The translations under genes were made by a program, and so were the position numbers. The notes under the pieces were generated by a model. It saw only the letters and a list, made by a program, of their open reading frames with translations. It was not told the origin of the DNA and searched no databases. Shown piece by piece: positions 11,813 to 25,996 of a stretch of 64,000 bases of DNA. How positions within the stretch are numbered: position 1 is the stretch's first letter; each line of letters starts with the position of its first letter. The DNA lies in assembly GCA_951213105.1 (NCBI GenBank), contig OX578134.1, positions 138,097,793-138,161,792 on the forward strand, in the 5' to 3' direction. The DNA comes from Amaurobius ferox. Taxonomy: Eukaryota > Arthropoda > Arachnida > Araneae > Amaurobiidae.

Positions 11813-14800
11813 ACATATATGAATATAAATTATTTAGGGCCGGATCAAGTCGAGACTCAATGGTCTTTGGGCAGGGTTTAAGCACTGGTACAGTCGTGCC
11901 AGACAGGGAAAAAATCTAAATTTTCATCCCGTTCTGACCCGTATTGAAACCACTGCTGATCTTTTTGTATAGTTTAGTGTTTCATTCACAATTTGTTATT
12001 TTATTTTATCGCAGAAAATTTATTTAAATGACGTATGATTTGTTAAATGATACCTTTAAAAGCACAAACATTTTATAACAAAATTTAAAAAAGGAATAAA
12101 AAAAATAATAATCATTATGAGAAACGTATATAAACAATTCTTATGCATGCCTTTAAATAATTTAAAAATACTACCTTACTTTACGCGGTCACAACCCAGT
12201 TCTGCGAAAAATTGAAGCAATCTAGGCTGAATGAAGATTCCATGCTTTTCAGCATTCTACAGAAAATGCATTCACATTTTCTGAGGGTCATAAATTACTT
12301 GCCCAATTAAAGACACTTTTAAGGGAATACATACTGGGTTTGCTTTCCAAATCCCTGGACAATGTGTTTCAGTATTTTTCTCCTGCTGTTTTGCCGATTG
12401 CATAGCGAAGAAAATAGATTTTTTCCGAAGAACTCTTACCAAATCTAATTGCTGTTGCATGGTTTTGTCCCCACATATGGGCACTACAAATGATCTGCAC
12501 CCTCCGGGTGCAAGGTCTGCTTCTCCGAATTTCCTCAAGTAAAAGGCCGAAAAAGATTAGGGACTTCCTGGACCGACCTCGTTGTTATCCTACTTCCAGG
12601 TGGCTCAAATGTATTTAAATGAGATTTATGACACTGCAAAGAAATCATTTGCTCGACGTTCATCAGATGGCTTTACTTCAACATGGATTTCAAGGATTTT
12701 GTTTCACAAGAGAATCGGTGATTTTGTAGTGAACATTTAGAAAATTAAAGTAAAATATAAGTTTTTGAAATTTATGGTGAACAAAACTCACATTTATTCC
12801 GAATTTTTTTCCGAGTGATTGCCAAATTTTCCGACTTTTTTGAGTCAGGGTGTGTGTGACCGTCACCTCCGAAAGCAGAGGCCGGAGCACTAATTTTTGT
12901 CGTCTTGGCTTGTAGGCCCACTGCGAGTAGGTCTTCCAGATCGCGATCGAAGCTTTTGCTATTTGTTTCCCTTTTAATTCTCTGTTCGATGTAAAGGAAT
13001 CATAATTTATCAGTAAATCAAATAATATTCATGAAATTTGGAAGTATTTTCGATAATGTTCATTAAAATGGGTGATTTAAAATCTTAATATTGCTGTACA
13101 TTTCCTTAAAATAAAATATTTATAATGACTCATTCACTGTAGGAGCAAAGATGAAAGGATTCCATTCAGTTAGTGTTTTAATAAAAGTTTGAAAAAGAAC
13201 CCTGTATATTTATTACTTAATCAGGCATTTTATTTGAATAATTCTTCAGTACATTCAGCTAAAGTATGCAGAAACTAAAATGATTACTGAATACTATATC
13301 TTTAAATATCATAAGATAATCATTAAAAAGAAACTCAGAATTTAACTTTTAATATGCTTACGTGTTTATTTATTTTTATTTCATTTTATTTTATTCATTT
13401 TTTGTTGTTGTTATAAATTGTAAAATGATTTAGAATTAAGATAAAATACTAGTTGAATGTCATTCATTAACCTATGCACTATAAATTGTAGAAGTTCAGG
13501 TTTTCTAATATAGCACATCTTATATTCCCTTTTTTACTACCAGACATTAACAAATTGTAAACAATTTTGCTTAATTACAGAGTTTGAAATACCTCAGGGG
13601 CTTTGAAAATTTAATAAAGCTGTATAATAAAACTTTTTGGTATTAATATTTCATTTACAATTCCATTGAAGTGAAAATGTAAGAAAGATTAAATTAGCTT
13701 TGTATTATTAAAATAACATTAACTATAATATAATGAAATATACAATGGTAACTTGAAATTGTAAGTTAGTTACTTTGCTTTTTTCCAAGTTATTTTAACA
13801 ATTTTCAATAACATAATTAATAACTCGCTACATAAAAAATAAAATGTGCCCAACCTAAACACAAATGACTTCCTAACCTATTCTTCTAAAATTTCAGCAT
13901 GCCATAACAAATAATAAAAAATATACGTGCAATATATTAAGATACTATATCTTTTATATGCAATCACTTACTTATCAAACAGTTAAAATATGTTATTTGA
14001 TGTGTGAAATATTCCATTTTACATTATTTTACTTTCATAACTTTAGTGTAGCATTTTTATTGCTACGATTTCTTACTATTGACAATATCTTAAAAAGATA
14101 ATGACATTTTTTTATCTATATAAATAAAATTGAAAATACATGTATCTGTCTGTGTGTTTATCTATCTCATCATCACGGTAGAACTGCTGCATCGAATTTC
14201 ATGAACATTCTGTGGGTAGCTTTGAAATAGCCCTACTTAAAATTTAGTCCATGTTTCGAGTTTCTAGGACCAGGGATTGTCGAGATATGAATAAAAATCC
14301 CACAATTAAACCTTCCATAAAAATAGAATTATGCAGATGATATATTTTCCACAAATTTATTAAGAAAATTATATCATGATGCTTAGCAACGCAATTAAAT
14401 CAAATGTGTTTATTAGGCAGACGATTATTAAATTTTTTAAGATTTAAATAATAAAGAAATCAATATAAAACAAAATTTTATAACCATTTTTATACAATTT
14501 TAGCGCTTTTATTTTAGTTTATATTGATCCAATTTCATATATATTTTATAATTTGTTTTCAAACGAGGATGTTTTATTCAGATCTGCTTGAAGATAATTT
14601 TGTATAGAAAACACAGAAAGGAGAATTAAATGAAATATTTTAATAGAATGTTTTGAGTAAGAATGTCATTTAGAATACTGCAGGAATTTGCACATATATT
14701 AAATCATGGGCAATGTCGGGTATATCTGCTATTAACAGTATACATAAAATTGTATGTTGTACATCTATCTGTCTGTTTATTATCTCAGCACGGTAGAGAT

Positions 14801-15721
14801 CACCTATTTTCATTTCATTAGAATTATTATAAAATTTCAAAAATTGAGACTCTAAATATTAAAACTTCACATCAAATTCTGAATTTTAGGTTTCTTGTAT
14901 TATATGGTCAGTATGAAGAACGGACATACTGCTAGTCTATTAAAAAATATCACACAACTAACAACATTATTAAAATAATTTTAAAATATTTACAGGAAAC
15001 TGAATAATTTATGACAACATATTAAGTATACTAGATAAATGAAATGAATCACACAAGCTAAACCTAATAAAAGATACATTTTAAACATTGAATGATTTTA
15101 AATACTTCACAATTACTTAACAAAGCTTAATTTTACAAATGTCTAGGCAGTTTTCTTAATTAATGTGACAACAATAAAATTTTAAAACAAACTAAGAAAA
15201 CTCTAAAAGGTTTGTTGACGTTATAATTAGCAACAAAAAAATTTAGAATCCAGTTAGCGTTAATTGAATAGCAATAATTTGATTGCCATATATTTAAAAT
15301 TCTATGTAATTTTAAATGACATGATAATAAGCAAAAAATGGTAAGCACTTACTTCTAAATGGCATTTTCAGTTTTTCACATTACATTAATAAGGTAATTA
15401 GTAATCCAATGTTATAAGGTATGTAGTCGAAGGTATGCTGTTCAAAATGTTTATAAAATCATGAACTAACATATAAGACATTCAAAAATACGATAAAAAG
15501 ACCGTTATGCATCCACACGCGCGAGCCCACGTACTGCACTGCCCATCGATACTTCTTTGTGTGGGCTACTCTACTAGGGGAGAACTTTCCAGAAAAGTTG
15601 AGACGGAGGAATTCGGATTCGAAGGTCAGAATTGGGCCTACCCCTCATACGTCACGAGGTACAGGGGGGGAAAGCAGTTCGGCCTTTTCTACCGGGGGTG
15701 ACGGTGTGACCCCCCCCCGGT

Positions 15722-15734
15722 ACTTACGTCCCTG
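15722..15734 (-). repeat. Right terminal inverted repeat (hAT-like)
   Basis: ACTTACGTCCCTG is an exact inverted copy of 5512-5524 and is preceded by a C-run that mirrors the G-run at the left end. Confidence 0.85.
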
Positions 15735-15742
15735 ACTGCAAT
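15735..15742. repeat. Right target-site duplication of the hAT-like element
   Basis: ACTGCAAT, identical to 5504-5511, directly abuts the right terminus. Confidence 0.85.
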
Positions 15743-16307
15743 TTTACACTGCCAAGGACAGATAAAGGAAGAAATAACAGGGGAAGGGGGATTTACTTTG
15801 ATAATGTTTGTATTCATCATTTACCTAGTATACATATTAATCAATTGTTGAAACTAATCAGAAATTTGTGCTTAATCATAAAGTATAGCAAACTAACCAT
15901 ATATAAAATGCAGTTCATTTCATTCTAGATATTTTTCTTGGTGTTGCATTAAGGCAATTAAGTGATGCAATCTCCCTAATCATCCTTAACTTCTATGGTG
16001 ACCTACGAAGTGAGTTTTACCACACATCTAACATGACTTTCATAGAACATTGAGCTTGAACTGCGTAATCTAGCAATTGAGGGTTGCAGTGATTTAAATC
16101 ACATAGATTTAAGAAAAAAATAACTAATTTAAATCAATTAGATATCAAAATTTGAAATTTAATAGAAATAAAATCATTTCTTTAACTTAAACAGTATTAT
16201 AAAAATATAAAAAAAAAAATCTGTAACTGCTATCAAAAAGTATTTAAAAACGAAATATTAATTAGAACACAGTCATCTTTTGATATTGGTGCTCTGTATT
16301 ATTTATT
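15743..16307. other. Gene-poor DNA between two repeats
   Basis: AT-rich sequence with no reading frame, repeat or regulatory signal that I can support. Confidence 0.5.
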
Positions 16308-17220
16308 ACTTTCCTTATATACATAATGTATAAGGAAAGTATTGTGACGGGGTCGAAAATTCGAATTCGAGTTTTCGACGGGAGAGCACGTTTCAAGCAT
16401 CCCTGATCACGAATCAAACATTTTTGGAGTGATGTGTGTGTGTGTGGTTGAGTGAGTCTGTGGAGACGATAACTGACGAGCGAATGGACCGATTCGAACC
16501 AAATTTGGTACAAAAATCACAATTCGTAAACACTGGAAGCCTATTGCTTTTATACGCAATCGAATGTTCAGAACACCTCTAAATTTTCGAATGAAATTTT
16601 GAAAAAATTGTCAAAAAATCAAAACCGCTAATAAAGTTACGCAAATAGACATTTCTTATGTAATTTTTCATTAGAAAATGATTGGCATAAATTTTAGAAC
16701 GTTAACATGAACCGTTCTCGAGATATTGCATATTTTTCAAAAAAATTATCAAAAAGTCATATAAAATGAAAAAAAAATATTTCCTATTGAGAAACATGTT
16801 CACTTTTCATATGTAATACCATACGATAAATTTAGTGACATTATTCTCGTGGATCTAGCTCATTCCATTCATGAAAAAGCTACTTTGAGTAATACTTCTG
16901 TATTTGAACGCCAATAATCATTTTTCTGCTGTAAGAATAACATATTTCTTTGTCCATAACACTTGGCGAGATTTTGGCGACGAATTTGGCGTAATGTCGC
17001 CAACTTGGCGACTTTTTGAAATGATGCCAAATTAACGAAAATCTCGCCAAATGGATAAAAATGACGCTAAATCAATGAAAATGACGACTAATTGTCGAAA
17101 ACTCAATATCTTGGAAGGAATATTAGTATCTACTATAAGAAAAACCTATTTTTTTACAGTAAAAGTAGTAAATTCATTACATTATATAAGGAAAGTCATG
17201 TGTTGCCCACATCAGATTTT
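16308..17220 (-). repeat. Dispersed repeat family, type A copy (minus orientation)
   Basis: The left edge is an ACTTTCCTTATA...TATAAGGAAAGT hairpin (16308-16340). The right edge is GGAAAGTCATGTGTTGCCCACATCAGATTTT, here broken as GGAAAGTCATG then TTGCCCACATCAGATTTT. The copy at 24764-25490 has the same two edges in the opposite orientation. Internally it carries CTCGAGA-type and GGCGACnnTTTGGCG-type short repeats and no coding frame. Both ends carry ACTTTCCTTA-like sequence in inverted orientation, so it may be a non-autonomous DNA element; the superfamily is not assigned. Confidence 0.65.
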
Positions 17221-18178
17221 CTTTATAAAGAAGGATCTTTATTGCCTTTGATTTGAAACGGAAAGATACTTTTTATCAATCTTTATTCTTTAGTTTGTAT
17301 TCTTATAAACATTATTCCTTAAAAGTTTCTCAAATAAATGAAAAATAGCTAATTTTTTTAAGGACATTTATAGAAAATTAAAAGTATTTAAATCCATTGA
17401 TATAACTAAATATATTTTTACTTTTCTTTAATTTTTAATTCGTATGATGAGGATAAGCAAATTGGGCATTTCAGACTTCAAGTCTTTATAAACAAGATAA
17501 AAAAATGCAGATTTAGTTTTAACTTTATTTTTTTAAACTATAACTATAGTCAACTTTGATTAGCTATATTTTTTAATTTTTTTTTATTAAAAGAATAATT
17601 AAAAAATATATAGTTAAATATTTATTTTCAGAAAGAATTAACAACCATGACATTTAAATATTTTAATTTAAAGAAAACGTTTTGTGAATATATATTTTTA
17701 TTAATGTCAAATTTCAAAAATACAAACATACATTCAATGCAAATAAAATGTCACTGCCTATTCAATTTATGAACTGTCTGCATTAAGAGCATTTTTTCAA
17801 CATTTGGTGTAATTAACAGAACATTATGAAATAGATTAGGTTTGTATGGTTTATTTATATATAGCTTTCCAAAAATGTTCAAAGTGTTCAGGGGATCTTA
17901 AAACATTAATATATTTGCCAAAATTTCGAATTTTAAAAATTTTGAGAAAACAATGCTGGTATATTATATTATATATAGTTTTCCTGAAATTTTTCAGAAT
18001 TCGAAATTTTGACGGATAAGCACATTTTAAGATCTCTTGAACATATTTCAAATACTTTTTGAAAATATATTATGGCCCTCTGTATGTGTATGTATGTGAG
18101 GTGTGGACATAAGTCAAAAATGAATGTTCGTACCCCTGTTAAAATTTAAGCACTGATAAAATTGAAGCACATGTGAAA
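17221..18178. other. Gene-poor AT-rich DNA
   Basis: No supportable gene. The short frames at 17851-18051 and nearby are of random composition. Confidence 0.5.
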
Positions 18179-19880
18179 ATATGATGTGGGCGGCATATGA
18201 TTTTGACTTACCCTACCTGGTGTAATGATTTTATTTCTATTACAGCGAACTCATGGTGTACAAGATCCACAAAGATTTCAGCATTAAATTATTTTATCAC
18301 CACGTCAATTTAAATTGGGAACTTTTGGCAACTTACTAGTCCAAACGAATGATGTATGTATTCATACTTGTGCAAAATCCTCATCAAAATGAAATTGATA
18401 TTTAATTAATATCAATTGAAATAACTGACTATTGACAAATTTTTAAGCTTCTAAATACAAAACTATAACAAAAAAATATATATATATCTTCTCTCGTAAA
18501 TGAAATGATCTGACTAATGTTGCCTAATACTGCATATGGAAATTTAACTTATATAACAATATGCACTATTTTTTTAATTTTATATAATTTATTTGAAAAA
18601 TGTGCAATATCTCAAGAATAGTTCATGGTAGCATTCTAAAGTTTGAAATAATTTTTCAAAAATAAATTCGAAAATCGTGCAATATCTCATTTTAAAGTTT
18701 GAAATTATTTTATTTTAATTAACTGTATGCAAAGGTCTGATATTTTGAATGATTTTTCAAAAATTCATTTGAAAATCGTGCAATGTCTCGAGAACGGTTC
18801 ATGCTAGCATTCTGTAGGTTTAAATTATTTTTTATTAAACAATATTTATAGGTCTAATTTTTTAATGATTTTTTGATAAATCTATTCGAAAATCTTGCAA
18901 TATCTCGAGAATGGTTCATACTAGCGTTTTAATGTTTGAAATGATATTTTAATGATATTTTCAAAATTTATACGAAAATCATACAATTTCTCGTGAACGG
19001 TTCAAATGGCATTTTATTTAACACTATTCAAGCATTCTAATGATATTTTATTTAACAGTACTAAAAGTTCTGATTTTTTTAATGATTTTTTCAAAAAATT
19101 ATTCGAAAATCGTGCGATATCTCATGAACGGTTTAATAATTATTTTATTTAACAGTATTCAAAGGTCTAATTTTTTTTTAATGATGTTATCAAAAAATTA
19201 TTTGAAAATCGTGCAATATCTTGAGAATGGTTCATCCTAGCGTTCTACAGTTTGTATATTTCGTTGATTTCGTAAAAATTACGTTTTAAATGATTTTTTT
19301 TTTTTTTTATCATTATTAAAAGTGTTGATTTTGGTTTTGATTTTTTCAAATATTCAATCGAAAATAGGTGGAAGAGTGTCTTCTGCACGTTTAAAATGAA
19401 TAAAATCATCTCTAAAATAATAGTCAATAGTCATCTCAATAATAGTCATCTCTAAATAAATAGTCATTTTATGCGCAATTTTTCTTATAAAACGAATGGC
19501 ACATATTTCAGAACGCTAGTTCGAACTGTTTGTCAAGAACGTTTTTCAAATAAATTTATCTGAAAAATTGAACTATAGTAAATGTCTTCAAACATAGTAG
19601 TGAGCATCGTCAAAATAGTATCTTCACTGGCCTCATGGATAGAAAAATATCACAACCGTTTAGATGCTTGCTATAGAAAATAATTGTGTGGAAAATCGAA
19701 AATTCAAATAATTTGTGATCTAATACTGCAAATCACAAATTATTTTATTTAGTTCTGGTTTTTTTTTACGTAATATCGTGACAAAATAAGATTTCATAGC
19801 GATATAAGCATTTGTTTTAGGCTCATATCTCAGATATTTTGTTCATATCTCAGAGACACACACTCACGGATGGATGTCTT
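18179..19880 (+). repeat. Diverged, internally expanded copy of the same dispersed repeat family
   Basis: It begins with GATGTGGGCGGCATATGA, which matches the leading edge of the other copies. It contains many degenerate units built on GAAAATCGTGCAATATCTCGA followed by GAACGGTTCATGCTAGC. The right end is not clearly delimited. Confidence 0.45.
18595..19250 (+). repeat. Degenerate ~110-130-bp tandem array
   Basis: About six units share a core of CGAAAATCGTGCAATATCTC, then GAACGGTTCATnCTAGCnTTCT and a T-rich segment with AATGATTTTTTCAAAAA. The same core occurs once, inverted, at about 16710-16745 in the 16308-17220 copy, so the array arose by internal expansion of that repeat. Confidence 0.6.
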
Positions 19881-22800
19881 TCCAAAAGTGTTCAAAATAT
19901 GTTCAGGTGGTCGCTCTTCCTCAAATTATAGAATTTGATAATTTTCGTAAGCTAGAAAATTTTTAAGATTTGCACCTTATCAGTAAATGAATTAAAATTA
20001 AACTGATTGCAATACACTATTATTTTTTAAAAAGTAGATAACATTGCATGAAAACATTGGAAAGTTGTGTTTTATGTAATACCAATATTCTAAGTTATAA
20101 ATAAGTGTAAGATGATGGTGCATATTGACAATACAAAAGGGGTATTTTTAAATATATTTTATGCTATAAGCTAGAAAATTTCCCTTAAGATTTGTAAATG
20201 CATTAAAATTAAACTTATGGTGTAGACAGCTTATGCTAGATGATAACAAATACGTAAAATACATTTATTTTTTTAACATTAGGTACTATTGTATGAAAAC
20301 ATTGGAGAGTTTATAGGGTTAACGTTTCCAAAATTGTGTTTTATAAAATACCTCTATTCTAAGTTATAAATAAGCTCAAGATAGTGGTGCACTTTTTTTA
20401 GCATTTATCGTAAGATTTTGAAAATATTTATGAATGAAAAATTAATTTACAGTTAAACTACATTGGTTAAATATTTTACAGTAAAACAACTAATTAAAGA
20501 ATTCTAATTGAACAACAAGCTAACAAATTAAAAGAAAAACAAGGGCTATAATAAAAAATTGCACCTCTTTTATGTTCTGATTAATCAAGATGTGCAGGCT
20601 CCCAATACCATCTTTAAGGATTGAACCTTGTTGGTTAATATCCATAACAAACACCAATCAACAATACTTGCATCACTTTCATAAAATCTTGCTACTGCCC
20701 TTAAAAGAAATTTCAGTGCTTTGCATTTTAATGCATTTTTACATTAAGCCAAATAATGAAAAGTTTTGATGTTACATTGCCATGAGTATTTAACTTTCAG
20801 CATTAATCCTCATATCAAGTAATTATTTGACTTTATTTAAAAAATGACTATATATTCTTGAAATATAAATTAAACAAATATGGATTCCAGCAATAACAGA
20901 AGAAAAATTTGTTGAACAGAACCAGTAGGTATATTCAAAATTTTAACTAATAAAGTTAATGGTTGTATTGAGAGAACTGAATAGCTAACCTTTATGCTTA
21001 TAAAATCTTACAAAAAAAAGAAATTTTAATTGGTATCTTCATTAAATATTCTAATTTAACATGTAGTAGTGGAAGGACATTTTTTGTACATTGTATTCAG
21101 TATATGTTCCTTTTGTTGCAAATTTCGCTAAACTACATATATAAAAATTCATCAAAAAATTAATTATGTATAAAGACTTAATGTTTATTATATTTTCAAA
21201 TCAGTTTGTAAAAAATCCTAAATACAGTGGTAAAAAGTTGAAATTTATCATGGTTGTGGGAAAACAAAATTTCTAACATTCCAAACATTATTTAATCATG
21301 TGAATTGCATATAATGTTGGATTGTAAACACTAAGGCATTATACTGTAATCATCGTTAATTAATATTTATGAACCATGAGAAAATAGAGTGGTATTTGTA
21401 CAAATTTAGAATGAATTTTTTATTTCTTTTATTCTAAAAATTAGAAATTCTTCAGTGCTTTCTTTTCTTAAACACGATACCTCCACACCATCACTATCTG
21501 CATATAAACATTTGAGCATAGTCTTATAGACTCTTTTACCTCGCATTCAATTAGTAATTTGTCTTATTCAATATAATATGCCATTTGACACTGAAGACTG
21601 CTTCCTCATAAGCTATATACTGATATTTGTCTTTTTACCTCCCTTGATACTAACATTTCCACCTTTGGCACAAATAAATATATCTTATTCGATATATTTT
21701 ACAAATGATTCAAAATAATGGATATCATTTATTTTAAGATGAGACTAGACATCATGCTATCTCACAAAATTCAAAAAATGTATATTTCTTTCATATTATA
21801 TACAATTAGAAATTTTTAAGTTGCATCATATTTACATCATAATTATTCGCCAACAAAGTCAATAGTCATGTCCACTTTTTCTCAGAATTCATCTAAAATC
21901 AAATTTATTTTTAAATTTGTTTTAAAATATATATTCTTAATTCAAAAATATAATCAGTTTTTAGGCTGTTCATGTATAATTAAAATAGAATTTTTGGTAT
22001 AATTTATAGCTTTATATCCCTGGCTGCTTTTTTACCCATTGGCCAGTCTTTTCTTCAGCTTTAACATTGAAAAATAATTTCAGTTAAAGCAGCTTATTTC
22101 ACTAAACTCCTTGTTTCCTGTTTTTATGTATAAGGTAAATGGTCAAGAGAAATAATAGAGCTGTAATACATGAAACAGAAAAAGCTGTGATTGTAGTTAA
22201 GCCTGTAACAGAACCTAAATAAAATGTCTTCAAAATCGTACCAAAAAAGTCATTTATATGTAATACAGGTACTAAACCCCTTGTACCCTATATTAACATA
22301 CATGTTGAATATTCAAAATATGGTAACGAGCAGTATAACATCTAACAGAAATAGCAACGATTTGAGTTAAGACTTTATCAGTACCCAAATAAAATTGTGA
22401 CACATATATATGTTTGTACATATATCTTGTCCCAAAGCAATTCACACATCAGGGTGTCCAGTCTACTGACTCTCTTTTGCGGTTCTGGAGGACATTCTGA
22501 GTAGATGCCTGAAGGCAGAGTGTTGTATATCATCCTGAGGTCACCCTTGAAAGACCTTTTATCTAGCAGAATGTTCCTAAGCAAGACTCATGTGAATAGG
22601 TCCTATGAAAATGAAGTTGCTCCGTTTGTGTTAATGAGATTTCAGCGTAAGGAGATGAAAACTTATTTGTCGGTAATGTTTTATCACTAATATAAATGCT
22701 TAAATTAATTATTTGCAATTAAAATAGTGTTTAGCATAGGGGGTTGATATTAAAGTATGTTTAAATTAATTCTTATATTTATTCAACATTATTTTTAATT

Positions 22801-24763
22801 GCTTTAACATCTTGATCTTAGAATAAACGTTATTTATTTTATTAGAATTTTATATAGTTTTGAAAAATTATTCTTGTAAAATATTTGTGTATTTGAAATT
22901 TGTATAAAACTGTCGGATGGATTTACTCATTGAAAACATCCCAACATATTAACCAGTAATTCAATAATATCTAGGGGTATAATATCTCTCAAACAAATTG
23001 AAATAATCAAACAAAATATCGTACAATTATTTTATTGCCTAAACATAACAATCCTTTTGATTTTCACTTTTAGTGAGGTCAGACCAAGAGAAGGCTTTTT
23101 CAAATATATATTTCTAAAACTGAAAAACATAAAATAATGTTACCAATGCATTTACAGAAATGGCTATTTGATATTGAATTTTTTTTAATTTATAAAGCAA
23201 ATGACATCATTTACAGGATGTACCGTCGTCCAGATATTGAATATTTTTTATCTGTGTTAAAAATTATAAAAAGTTAAATATGATATTTATTATCAATTGG
23301 GTGGATACTTTAAGTACTTTTAACCCGAAATAAATTGAAAATGCATTTAGGATTTATCACAAACCACTTTTGAGATATTAGACATTTTACTTTCCTCCTG
23401 AGTGTAATATCTTTCAAGATCATTAAACAATTTCCACATGATTAGGTACACTTATTTTAATCTGTGCCATAGTATACTCATTTTAATCAGTGTTATGTAT
23501 ACTTATTTTAATCAGTGGCCATTTATTTTCAGTGAATTCGCATCATAAGGAAGTTCTAATTTTTTATTGTTTATGGATATCAAAATATATTCATTGGCTG
23601 GTAAAGTTTTATGTTAGATACATCAGATGTTTTAGTTATTAGATCTATGAATAATTTTATCGTTCTCCGAGAAGTAAATAAAATAATGAAAATTTACAGA
23701 AAAGTTGTAGATTCTTCCAAATTATCAAATAACTCATAATAAATATTTACAACAGATGTATTGTTGAACATACAATTAAAATAATTAAGGGAGATAGGTC
23801 TCAGATACCTGTCATACTACAAAATTAATCATATCAGAAGATCGTAGGATGCAAATAGGACATTTTCCTTTTCCGGTTGGATATTTATATACTACTAGAA
23901 TAAATTACCTGCTATTATGTTGCCCAGGTTCTAAATAAGCTTCCGATACTTAAATAATACATTTACAGATAAAATCTCTCAATTTCCATATCGCCTTCAA
24001 ACCGCCTCAATTTCCAACTCATTTCCTCCTTTCGCTTTGCAACCGTGGAAAGCAGGAAAATATAATAAATAAATAAAAGAAACAAAATGGAATCCTTTCT
24101 CTAGGAGAGAAGACGTGGCTTAAACCACACCGTGAGTTCCAAGGCTTTGACGATCATGCACTCAAACGTCTACCGGGGAGAAAAGTAGATATGCACTTCA
24201 TTAAGGATACCTACAATTTTAATTTTTATGCTTTTGTTTGAAAATTCACAAAAATTAAAATAATGTAGTCATTAAAAAAAAAATGTTTCGTTAGAATACG
24301 AAAATATACACACATAATTAAGTATCAAATAATTTAAATTTACACATTTCGATGTATTTAAAATAAATAAATAAACATAAGGAATTGTCCAACTGGTTCG
24401 ATTCGGTTCAAATATTATTGGAAAGAACGTTATTCAATCTTTCCGATGGTGTTGAAATAGAAACTCTGTGACAAAATTTTATATCGTTAAAGAACCGATT
24501 TGATATGAAATAACTAAAGTACTTAAAATGAAAACGTCAATATAAAATAACTAAAAAACTAATACGAATAAAAAAAATTCACTGAGTCATATTTGTTCGG
24601 GTCCTAAGTAGCTATCGCATTCCTTTGCTGTCCACAGGTTAAATTTTCCACTACAGAATACACACCTTTTTATATTAAGTAAAATTAACTATGTGGTATC
24701 TCTATGGTGTGCTGAAATAGAGATCAGCTGATATAGAAGATCCAAACTGCCATTGCCTATTTT
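19881..24763. other. Gene-poor AT-rich DNA
   Basis: No recognisable gene. A GC-richer island at about 22430-22680 has overlapping short frames on both strands, but none matches a family I know. It could be an exon or an old repeat. Confidence 0.45.
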
Positions 24764-25490
24764 TAAAAAATCTGATGTGGGCAGCACATGGCTTTCTTAT
24801 ATAATTCAATGAATTTACTACTTTTACTGAAAAAAAAAAATAAAATAGGTTATTCTTATAGTAGATACTTATATTTTTTCCGAGATATTGAATTTTCGTC
24901 AAGTAGTCGTTATTTCATTGATTTGGCGTCATTTTTATCCATTTGGCGAGTTTTTCATTAATTTAGCAACATTGAAGAAAATCGCCGAGTTGACGACCTC
25001 GCCAAGCATTGTGGATAGAGAAATAGGTTATTCTTATAGCAGATAAATGATTATTGGCGTTCAAATACAAAAATATTACTCAAAGTATCGATTCTCATAA
25101 ATGGAACAAGAAGTTTATGTCAATCGTTTACTAAGGAAAAATTACATAAGAAGTGTCTGCGTAACTGTATTAAATGTTTTGATTTTTTGATGACTTTTTC
25201 AAAATTTCATACAAATTTAGGGAGGTTCTGAACATTCAATTGTGTTTAAAAACAATAGATTTCCAGTATTCAAGAATTGTAGTTTTTTTGTACCAAATTT
25301 CATTTGAATTGCTTCATTTGTTCTCCACAGACTCACTGACATACACACACACATACATCAACTCAAAAATGTTCGGTTCGTGATCAGGGATGCTTGAAAT
25401 GTGCTCTCCCGTCAAAAACGCCAATTCGAATTTTAGATTCCGTCATATTACTTTCCTTATACATTATACTATGTATATAAGGAAAGTAAA
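24764..25490 (+). repeat. Dispersed repeat family, type A copy (plus orientation)
   Basis: It starts AATCTGATGTGGGCAGCACA and ends with the hairpin ACTTTCCTTATACAT...ATGTATATAAGGAAAGT at 25450-25487. It is inverted relative to 16308-17220 and shares the TTTGGCGTCATTTTTATCCA internal segment. Confidence 0.7.
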
Positions 25491-25996
25491 AATCGTTTAC
25501 CACAAAAACTAGAAACTTTGCATGAGATTTTGATACGAAAAATCGATGGATACACAAAGTCAGAATATCATATTCTGCTTTTATTAAAAGAGTGGCAATA
25601 GGAATAAAAGTTGATCAAATAATGATATTGGAAGATATTTTGGATAGATATATATTTTTTTTTACTTTTTTTTTATTGATGAATATTTTTTTTTATTGAT
25701 GAATATACATTTATTTTTTTGTTTCTTAAGTGATTGTTATTACCACTGTGTTTTACTATTTTGTAACTAGAGAATGCAATTTTAAATTATTTAGAAATAT
25801 TAAGCAAAAAGTATTTTATTACAGTTAACTTTACCGAAAATACGTTGGATACAGAGTGGGGGGGGGGGGGGGTAATCCGCCATTAATTTACATGGGGCAC
25901 ATGGCTTTACCTGGTACTCTGTCCCACAATTTGATGTGGGGGACCTGTGTCTGATCCATTGGATATATATATACATAAGATTAACAATACAATAGT

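Larger units (their letters stand above)
5512..15734. mobile_element. hAT-like DNA transposon, 10.2 kb, no recognised transposase
   Basis: The element is bounded by inverted 13-base ends CAGGGACGTAAGT, each followed inside by a G-run, and by a perfect 8-bp target duplication. Both the CAGGG-type terminus and the 8-bp duplication are diagnostic of hAT elements. At 10.2 kb it is longer than most hATs, and I see no intact transposase or clear dimerisation domain. The interior is AT-rich and contains dispersed-repeat pieces (11738-11812), a 36-bp tandem array and short frames of no recognisable family. A GC-richer stretch at 12230-12960 holds broken open frames on the minus strand (12272-12538 and 12690-12890) that may be a coding relic. 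The likeliest reading is a non-autonomous or decayed element swollen by nested insertions. Boundaries are seen directly; superfamily is inferred from them. Confidence 0.78.

Noticed and set aside
12272..12890. Minus-strand frames inside the hAT-like element as a transposase
   Set aside because: Short, interrupted, and without a BED finger, catalytic pattern or dimerisation domain that I could recognise.
18595..19250. Tandem array as a CRISPR array
   Set aside because: Units are long, degenerate and contiguous without unique spacers, in a eukaryotic setting.
22378..22690. Overlapping frames in a GC-richer island as a coding exon
   Set aside because: No family match, frames open on both strands, and no clear splice sites.
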